From the NCBI GenBank assembly GCA_014381485.1, contig JACNLN010000099.1, positions 1 to 36,129 of the forward strand: DNA of 36,129 nucleotides, given 5' to 3'. The translations under genes were made by a program, and so were the position numbers. Under the pieces are notes generated by a model. It did not search any database and was not told the DNA's origin. It was given only the letters and a program-made list of their open reading frames with translations. The stretch comes from Fidelibacterota bacterium. GTDB taxonomy: Bacteria > Fidelibacterota > Marinisomatia > Marinisomatales > CAZVFT01. Below are positions 32,570-36,129 of this stretch, in pieces. Position 1 is the first letter of the stretch; every line of letters begins with the position of its first letter.

Positions 32570-35247
32570 CGATATTTGGCAATTTTTCCAATATAAGTGT
32601 TTTTTTCATCTGTATCAGTAGATTGTGCATCCAGCTGATATAGATACACACCGTTGGCAATTTGATCTCCAAAATCATCTAGACCATTCCAATTGATGTG
32701 AGAGTAGCCATAGAAGAGTTCATTGGGCGCCAGATGGGTAACTAACTGTCCAGCCAGCGTATAAATTCTGATTTTTACGGATGATTCTTTATTAACTTCA
32801 AATCCAAATTGAGTATTCGTCTGAAAAGGATTCGGATAGTTAAAAACATTTGTGAGTATTAGTTCTGTTCCTGCGGTTATATTCAATTTAATAGATTTCT
32901 GGGACGGATTGTTGGCATTATCCCAAGCCTTTATTGTTATTAAGGATTGGTTGGTTTGAATATCCAGCAGAGGTAAGTCAAGAGTTCCAGAACTGTCACT
33001 TCCTGGATCATAAACGAAAAGGTTTGTGAGGTTGTTAGCATTTGATTCATCCTCATCGAACCAGAGCGAAATACTGTGACCAATCTCACCAGTTACATTA
33101 ATCCCTAAAGGATCAGAGATTTTTATTATAATATTGGAGTTTTCATCGATATGGTCGCCCCATTCAAGATCTCTTGTTTCCGTATTGAATGAGATGAGGG
33201 GTCCATCAACATCTGGGGGGTTGGCAGCACTGCCTGAGAAAATTAGATTTTCTCTTACTCCAAGACCTTCCCAAAGTTCATTTCCGTTCTCTCCGTACAA
33301 GTAAATAGTAAGTCGTCCGTCACTTGTCTGATAATTCACATCCTTTGGAATAATAAAACCTCCTTGATATTGACCATACTGGAAGGATATTTGTCCGCGA
33401 AATAGAGTTCGACCGGGAAGGGTGTACCATATCGTATCGGTTTCACTATTTAAACTGTAAACTCTACGATCACTATCGTACAGAACGGCAAAACCATTGC
33501 CTTCGTCAGGTGCATCAATACCAGTTTGTCCATTGTAACTGCCTTTAGACAATGCTACTAAGGAATCAGGAGTCACACTATCCACACTCACGGTGTTTGA
33601 GGGAAGGGCGATTTTCAATGCTGGATCACCCAGAAGATGGAATCTCTCATTTCCATCACTTCCCTTTTGAACCGTTTGAAAAATGATCCCCAACCTACCT
33701 GTTGTAACATTTCCTGATGGGAAAAAATTCTCAAACATGTCAATGGCAAAATCTTCATTAGCTCCATAAGTGATTCTCTCGATGGAGGAAATGATAGCGA
33801 TGGCTCCATTTTGAGGGAGACGTAAAATATCTTCGCACATAGCGTTACCTTCTGGATTATCAAACTTCCCCCAGCTGCAAGTAGCAATCAGCCAGATAGG
33901 AAGTTTCATTCCTGTATTGATGGAGGACAGGTGGTCTGGTTTAAGTAATCCTTCCTGTGTCCATTGGTATTCTGATCCGTGACCAATATAGTTTAGAAGT
34001 ACGGTACCCTGTTCAAGGTAATCCAGCAGCGCTTCTGTAGCATCAGGTTTCGACACACCGTAAGTTGATCCATCATTGACCTCAGGAAATTCTTCCATGT
34101 ACAATTTATTTACTTCTAATAATTGAGGAATTAGGTTACTAATATATTCATTGTTTGTGAGATGTGTGATATCATTAGGATTTGGTCTTTTGAAATCATC
34201 GGCTATCAGCGTAATTCTCTGTCGCCACAAACCCATCTCAGGATCTGATTCATAATCGATGATTTTTTCTACAACATTCTCAGCTTCGGTTACTGTTTCC
34301 ACAGGAAATCGACCGATTGCCATTTCAGGTAAATTACTGCCATCATTCAGATAAACGAACCGACTGTCTGAAGAAAAGCTGCTTTGTTTCGGATAGGTAG
34401 GAATAGGATTGGGTCCATCACCAAGCAGCAAAACAAATGTTGGGGCTGGAGATTGCCATCCAGTATCTGAGATTGTATATTTTAAAAATTCACGAATGGT
34501 TACCCATGTCTCTAAATTACCACTCTCATTGAATTCATCATAGATTGCTTCAAGGGGGGCAACTATTGAGTTAATACCTTCAGTTGTTCTGTAGTTTGCC
34601 AGGTCTTCAGCAACGGTCAGAAATTCCTCAGGTGTAATGATGATATAGTCTGCCTGAAGAGTGGTATCCTTCAACGTATCTGGAACTATAGGTTGGTATT
34701 GAAATCGGTATTTTATAGGGGGTTCTATGATTTGTCTGGAGGGTGGACGATCTAACCAATTTTTTGCAACATTCCAATTCACAATGCGGTTGCGATAAAG
34801 TGCTGTCTCAAATTTTCCTGCTTTTGCAGGAGAGAATTTACTTTGCTTAAATAGTATCGTGAATTGAATGTGTGTAAGCAAGGACAGACTATGTCTATTT
34901 TTACCAGAAAAAGGAATGACTTTCAATACACCAACGTTGAGATCTCGAAACTTTCCTAAGGATTCCCAGGAAATGATTGCCCCAGCTGGATCGTAGTGCA
35001 GAGGATATTTTTCTGATAGGGAGTATGTTGATGTTTCCTGGTTATTGATGATAATTTGTGGCAGGTCATTGGTTGGGAGTCCAATTGCAAAATAGATTTC
35101 GTTAATTTGTGACTCAGATTTTTGTGGGGAATTTTGGACAATCATGGTTAATCGCTCTGGTGTACTCTGTATAACTTTCCATGATTGACCATATAGAGAT
35201 GTGCTAAGGCAAAGAACTATTAGAGAGATAATCGTATTAATTTTCAC
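32566..35247 (-). CDS. C25 (gingipain-type) peptidase, PorU-like, with C-terminal sorting domain
   Basis: 893 residues with a signal peptide (to about residue 21). A beta-rich N-domain precedes the caspase-fold C25 domain (about 198-550). The catalytic dyad is His423 in NYIGHGSEYQW and Cys457 in LIATCSWGKFDNPEG. PorU, the type IX secretion sortase, has a similar IGHG and TATCEFGRFD arrangement. The end (FNYPNPFQTNTQFGFEV ... GQLVTHL ... NGVYLYQL) is a FlgD-like/type IX sorting domain. The known PorU role is cleaving sorting domains and attaching cargo at the cell surface. It could instead be an exported C25 protease; it is shorter than Porphyromonas PorU. The stop overlaps maf (ATGA). Confidence 0.85.
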   Translation of the reverse strand: MKINTIISLIVLCLSTSLYGQSWKVIQSTPERLTMIVQNSPQKSESQINEIYFAIGLPTNDLPQIIINNQETSTYSLSEKYPLHYDPAGAIISWESLGKFRDLNVGVLKVIPFSGKNRHSLSLLTHIQFTILFKQSKFSPAKAGKFETALYRNRIVNWNVAKNWLDRPPSRQIIEPPIKYRFQYQPIVPDTLKDTTLQADYIIITPEEFLTVAEDLANYRTTEGINSIVAPLEAIYDEFNESGNLETWVTIREFLKYTISDTGWQSPAPTFVLLLGDGPNPIPTYPKQSSFSSDSRFVYLNDGSNLPEMAIGRFPVETVTEAENVVEKIIDYESDPEMGLWRQRITLIADDFKRPNPNDITHLTNNEYISNLIPQLLEVNKLYMEEFPEVNDGSTYGVSKPDATEALLDYLEQGTVLLNYIGHGSEYQWTQEGLLKPDHLSSINTGMKLPIWLIATCSWGKFDNPEGNAMCEDILRLPQNGAIAIISSIERITYGANEDFAIDMFENFFPSGNVTTGRLGIIFQTVQKGSDGNERFHLLGDPALKIALPSNTVSVDSVTPDSLVALSKGSYNGQTGIDAPDEGNGFAVLYDSDRRVYSLNSETDTIWYTLPGRTLFRGQISFQYGQYQGGFIIPKDVNYQTSDGRLTIYLYGENGNELWEGLGVRENLIFSGSAANPPDVDGPLISFNTETRDLEWGDHIDENSNIIIKISDPLGINVTGEIGHSISLWFDEDESNANNLTNLFVYDPGSDSSGTLDLPLLDIQTNQSLITIKAWDNANNPSQKSIKLNITAGTELILTNVFNYPNPFQTNTQFGFEVNKESSVKIRIYTLAGQLVTHLAPNELFYGYSHINWNGLDDFGDQIANGVYLYQLDAQSTDTDEKNTYIGKIAKYR

Positions 35248-35443
35248 TGTGTGATTTAGTTTTATCTTGGTCTTTCAGATTTGAATTAATAGCATATCAA
35301 TTGGGATTGAAATTTCATACTCTCAATTGTAACTTTCAACTAGTAACTTTAGCATTTTACGAGAGGCTTGAATTATAGTTCCTTGTCTAAAGTAGGCAGT
35401 AAAAATTATCAATTCAAAATTGGAAAATGTGAGGGATGGAAGA

Positions 35444-36129
35444 ATGATTAAGGACATAGATATGATCAAAGAAACATATTATACTTACAGGAAAAAAGTG
35501 GAAGAAGGACGGAGATTATTCGGACGATCCTTGACTTTTACTGAGAAAGTATTAATAGCTCATTTAGGTGGTATTATTGAAGATATCCCTAAACGTTTAA
35601 AGTCATACATTAATTTCAATCCTGACCGGGTAGCTATGCAGGATGCTACCGCACAGATGGCACTTCTGCAGTTTATGATGGCAGGTCGTGAGAGTACAGC
35701 AGTTTCAACAACAGTTCACTGTGATCACCTGGTTCGGGCGGAAGTTGGGGCTGATGTTGATCTTACCAATGCGTTGAATGAAAACAGTGAAATTTATGAT
35801 TTTCTCCATTCGATTTCACAGAAATATGGCATTGGCTTCTGGAAGCCCGGCGCTGGAATTATCCATCAGATTATCCTGGAGAACTACGCATTTCCCGGAG
35901 GAATGATGATTGGGACAGATTCGCATACTGTGAATGCTGGTGGTCTTGGGATGATTGCTATCGGAGTTGGAGGGGCTGATGCAGTTGATGTAATGTCTGG
36001 CATGCCATGGGAGCTCCTCTGGCCGGGTATTATTGGGGTTAAGTTGGTAGGCAAACTTGATGGCTGGGCTTCACCAAAAGATGTGATTCTAAAACTGGCG
36101 GGGATACTAACAGCAAAAGGGGCAACAGG
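35444..36129 (+). CDS. acn: Aconitate hydratase, N-terminal part (3' end outside window)
   Basis: Open from ATG 35444 to the right edge: 228 codons plus two bases. It interconverts citrate and isocitrate in the TCA cycle with a 4Fe-4S cluster. Recognised by QDATAQMALLQFMMAGR (66-82), TTVHCDHLV (89-97), the active-site segment GTDSHTVNAGGLGM (157-170) and GVGGADAVDVM. These resemble the mitochondrial-type aconitases common in Bacteroidota. The cluster cysteines lie beyond the window. GAGGGATGG lies before the ATG; a second ATG at 35462 is possible. The 196-bp gap to the divergent protease gene must hold its promoter; a weak candidate is TTGAAA-N17-TAACTT, around 35308-35336. Confidence 0.93.
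   Translation, partial: MIKDIDMIKETYYTYRKKVEEGRRLFGRSLTFTEKVLIAHLGGIIEDIPKRLKSYINFNPDRVAMQDATAQMALLQFMMAGRESTAVSTTVHCDHLVRAEVGADVDLTNALNENSEIYDFLHSISQKYGIGFWKPGAGIIHQIILENYAFPGGMMIGTDSHTVNAGGLGMIAIGVGGADAVDVMSGMPWELLWPGIIGVKLVGKLDGWASPKDVILKLAGILTAKGAT

Overview
The window looks like a chromosomal stretch of an AT-rich Gram-negative-type bacterium of the FCB superphylum. Evidence: a gingipain-type (C25) protease resembling the type IX secretion sortase PorU, ending in a C-terminal sorting-type domain; MurE carrying the DNPR signature of meso-diaminopimelate ligases; a lipoprotein phosphatase; many secreted TPR proteins; and some promoter-like sites close to the Bacteroidota pattern. A lineage such as Marinimicrobia or a relative fits, but the phylum is inferred, not shown.

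Left part (1-6122). A minus-strand three-gene set (2043 to 1) encodes a secreted AMIN-like protein, a 51-residue one-TM protein and a secreted HExxH metalloprotease of the MXAN_6640 type that runs off the left edge. Divergent to it is a 592-residue TPR protein with a recent, nucleotide-perfect 162-bp internal duplication. A BIME-like nest of palindromes follows (4002-4157), then a second exported TPR protein and a class B acid-phosphatase-like lipoprotein.

Middle part (6460-13398, plus strand). Here lie a polysaccharide flippase, a large YfhO-family membrane protein, the sulfate-activating pair sat-cysC (making PAPS) and an orphan membrane histidine kinase. A bidirectional hairpin terminator separates them from a minus-strand Fe-type superoxide dismutase whose probable promoter is overlapped by a 20-bp palindrome.

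Right part (14171-35247, minus strand). This is a complete division/cell-wall (dcw) cluster in the order mraZ-rsmH-ftsL-ftsI-murE-murF-mraY-murD-ftsW-murG-murC-murB-ftsQ-ftsA-ftsZ, with no ddl. It is driven by a clear TTGACA-N17-TAACAT promoter overlaid by MraZ-type TGGGN boxes. Upstream on the same strand lie a RodZ-like gene, maf and the PorU-like protease gene. Most dcw junctions are one-base stop/start overlaps, six of them TAATG, implying strong translational coupling. The cluster supplies nearly all cytoplasmic steps from UDP-MurNAc to lipid II, plus the septal synthase (FtsW/FtsI), the FtsQ/FtsL connectors and the FtsA/FtsZ ring.

The main anomaly is murG. It is broken at an A10 homopolymer into two ORFs joined by a TGATG overlap, yet the conserved TGNPIR segment persists in the other frame. 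This could be an indel error, a programmed slippage site, or a two-subunit MurG analogous to eukaryotic Alg14/Alg13. The right edge (35444 onward, plus strand) holds the start of an aconitase gene.
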